This document shows positions 63,493-64,000 of a stretch of DNA of 64,000 bases, piece by piece. The notes beneath the pieces were generated by a model that saw nothing but the letters and a program-made list of their open reading frames with translations, had not been told where the DNA came from and made no database searches. The position numbers and the translations under genes are program-made. Every line of letters begins with the position of its first letter. Position 1 is the stretch's first letter. Source of the stretch: CAVPOO01 sp963707015 (lineage in GTDB: Bacteria > Pseudomonadota > Gammaproteobacteria > Thiohalobacterales > Thiohalobacteraceae); the NCBI GenBank assembly GCA_963707015.1, contig CAVPOO010000012.1:27613-91612 (forward strand), in the 5' to 3' direction.

Positions 63493-63526
63493 GAGCCGCT
63501 TGAGGGAAAACCTCACGAGCGGTTCT
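63493..63526 (+). ncRNA. Group II intron domain V
   Basis: GAGCCGCTTGAGGG and CCTCACGAGCGGTTC fold into the 34-nt hairpin with a GAAAA-type loop and two-base bulge that forms the catalytic core. Domain VI follows up to 63590. Confidence 0.9.
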
Positions 63527-63590
63527 AATGGGGAGGGGCTGGAAACGGGCCGGACCTTGATCTCGGTACCGCGCCAGTCCTTTACCCGAC

Positions 63591-63997
63591 AGCTGGATCT
63601 GCGCAACATCAAGACCACGTTGGGTATGGAGATGTTGAGCTGCCGCACACCGGCGATGGCACAAAAGGAGATCTGGGTCTATCTGTTGGCCTACAATCTG
63701 ATCAGACTGCTGATGGCTCAGTCGGCCTTATTGGCCAAGGTGTTACCTCGTCAGCTGAGTTTCAAACACACCCTGCAGATCTGGATTGCCTGGAGGCAGA
63801 GCGGCGCCAGGAGCGACGACGACAAACTTGCCGGACTCTTCATCCTGATTGCACAGCGACACGTCGGGAATCGTCCGGGACGCATTGAACCACGCGCCAT
63901 GAAACGACGACCCAAACCCTTTCCACTCCTCACTAAACCCAGGCCCATTGCCCGAGAAGATGTGCGAAAAAATGGTCACCCCAAGAAGCTTAAGTAA
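63591..63997 (+). CDS. IS4-family transposase, exon 2
   Basis: After splicing this part completes codon 327 as GAG, the catalytic glutamate E327, and continues LDLRNIKTTLGMEMLSC, giving Y320-R323-E327-K334, the full IS4 signature. It runs to TAA at 63995-63997, overlapping the right terminal repeat. Alone it has no start and is not translated as a transposase. Confidence 0.88.
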
Positions 63998-64000
63998 GTG

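Larger units (their letters stand above)
61613..63590 (+). mobile_element. Group II intron, 1978 bp, encoding a maturase-type reverse transcriptase
   Basis: Removing 61613-63590 joins GTCG to AGCTG and restores the transposase frame exactly. The last six exon bases ATGTCG (61607-61612, IBS1) pair perfectly with CGACAT at 61905-61910 (EBS1). A possible EBS2 (ACGGTC, 61824-61829) matches GACCGT at 61597-61602. Domain V is clear at 63493-63526 (GAGCCGC...GAGCGGTTC) and the 3' end CCCGAC is typical. The 5' end GCGTG departs from the usual GTGYG. Confidence 0.9.
60527..64000. mobile_element. IS4-family insertion sequence interrupted by a group II intron (to the window edge)
   Basis: The left end CACTTACTTAAG at 60527-60538 is the inverse of CTTAAGTAAGTG at 63989-64000, so these are the terminal repeats and the element ends at or just past the window edge. 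Without the 1978-bp intron the element would be about 1496 bp, normal for IS4. The ends could extend a few bases further out on the left. Confidence 0.85.

Overview
The window is GC-rich, densely coded bacterial DNA. Gene content points to a gammaproteobacterium, probably of the sulfur-oxidising or purple sulfur (Chromatiales-like) kind: truC, dnaX-ybaB-recR preceded by the 4.5S RNA gene, rsgA, orn, a DUF1249 gene and iscRSU, together with a V/A-type ATPase and a type-B fumarate reductase. The lineage call is inference; there is no rRNA in the window.

Layout. 1-5.5 kb: the tail of truC, an MgtC/SapB-DUF4010 membrane protein, a perfect inverted-repeat element, and frdCAB, a dihaem quinol:fumarate reductase of the Wolinella type. 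5.5-7.6 kb: an HDOD protein and a pentapeptide-repeat ion channel on the minus strand. 7.8-15.9 kb: a nine-gene V/A-type ATPase operon in the order G/H-C-I-K-F-E-A-B-D. 16-27.4 kb: an envelope block with an L,D-transpeptidase lipoprotein, a secreted twelve-repeat protein ending in a peptidoglycan-binding domain, a Sel1/trypsin-like protease, an unrecognised 1358-residue membrane protein and a MotA/MotB-like stator pair. 27.5-34.2 kb: an RND efflux pair without an outer-membrane channel, then a second stator-like pair. 34.4-39.2 kb: a 2-phosphoglycerate kinase-like protein, a CHASE histidine kinase with a CheY-like receiver, a cytochrome c lipoprotein and an SRPBCC protein. 39.4-48.5 kb: housekeeping genes (ffs, dnaX, ybaB, recR, HIT, rsgA, M48 protease, orn, rhodanese, DUF1249). 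48.9-51.4 kb: iscR-iscS-iscU with an IscR-type operator, cut short by a terminator. 51.5-60.3 kb: a methyltransferase, an alcohol dehydrogenase and monooxygenase pair, a degenerate GGDEF protein, a Kef-type antiporter, a coiled-coil protein and a P-type ATPase. 60.5-64 kb: an IS4-family element interrupted by a group II intron.

Four kinds of non-coding or mobile repeat are present. Five ~140-bp copies of a palindromic element (arms of CCACGGAATCCACGG type) lie between genes. Two full 170-bp copies and one truncated copy of a MITE-like element with CTAG ends flank the housekeeping and isc genes. One 128-bp element has 22-bp perfect terminal repeats that also end in CTAG. The IS4 element carries a 1978-bp group II intron that splits the codon for the catalytic glutamate of the transposase. 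The intron boundaries are supported by frame restoration and by an EBS1-IBS1 match.

The parts most worth following are the intron placement, the envelope block (repeat protein, giant membrane protein and two stator pairs without flagellar genes), the V/A-ATPase with an 8-kDa-like c subunit, the GGDEF protein with a lost active site but intact I-site, and a sharp change of codon style across iscS and the first part of iscU.
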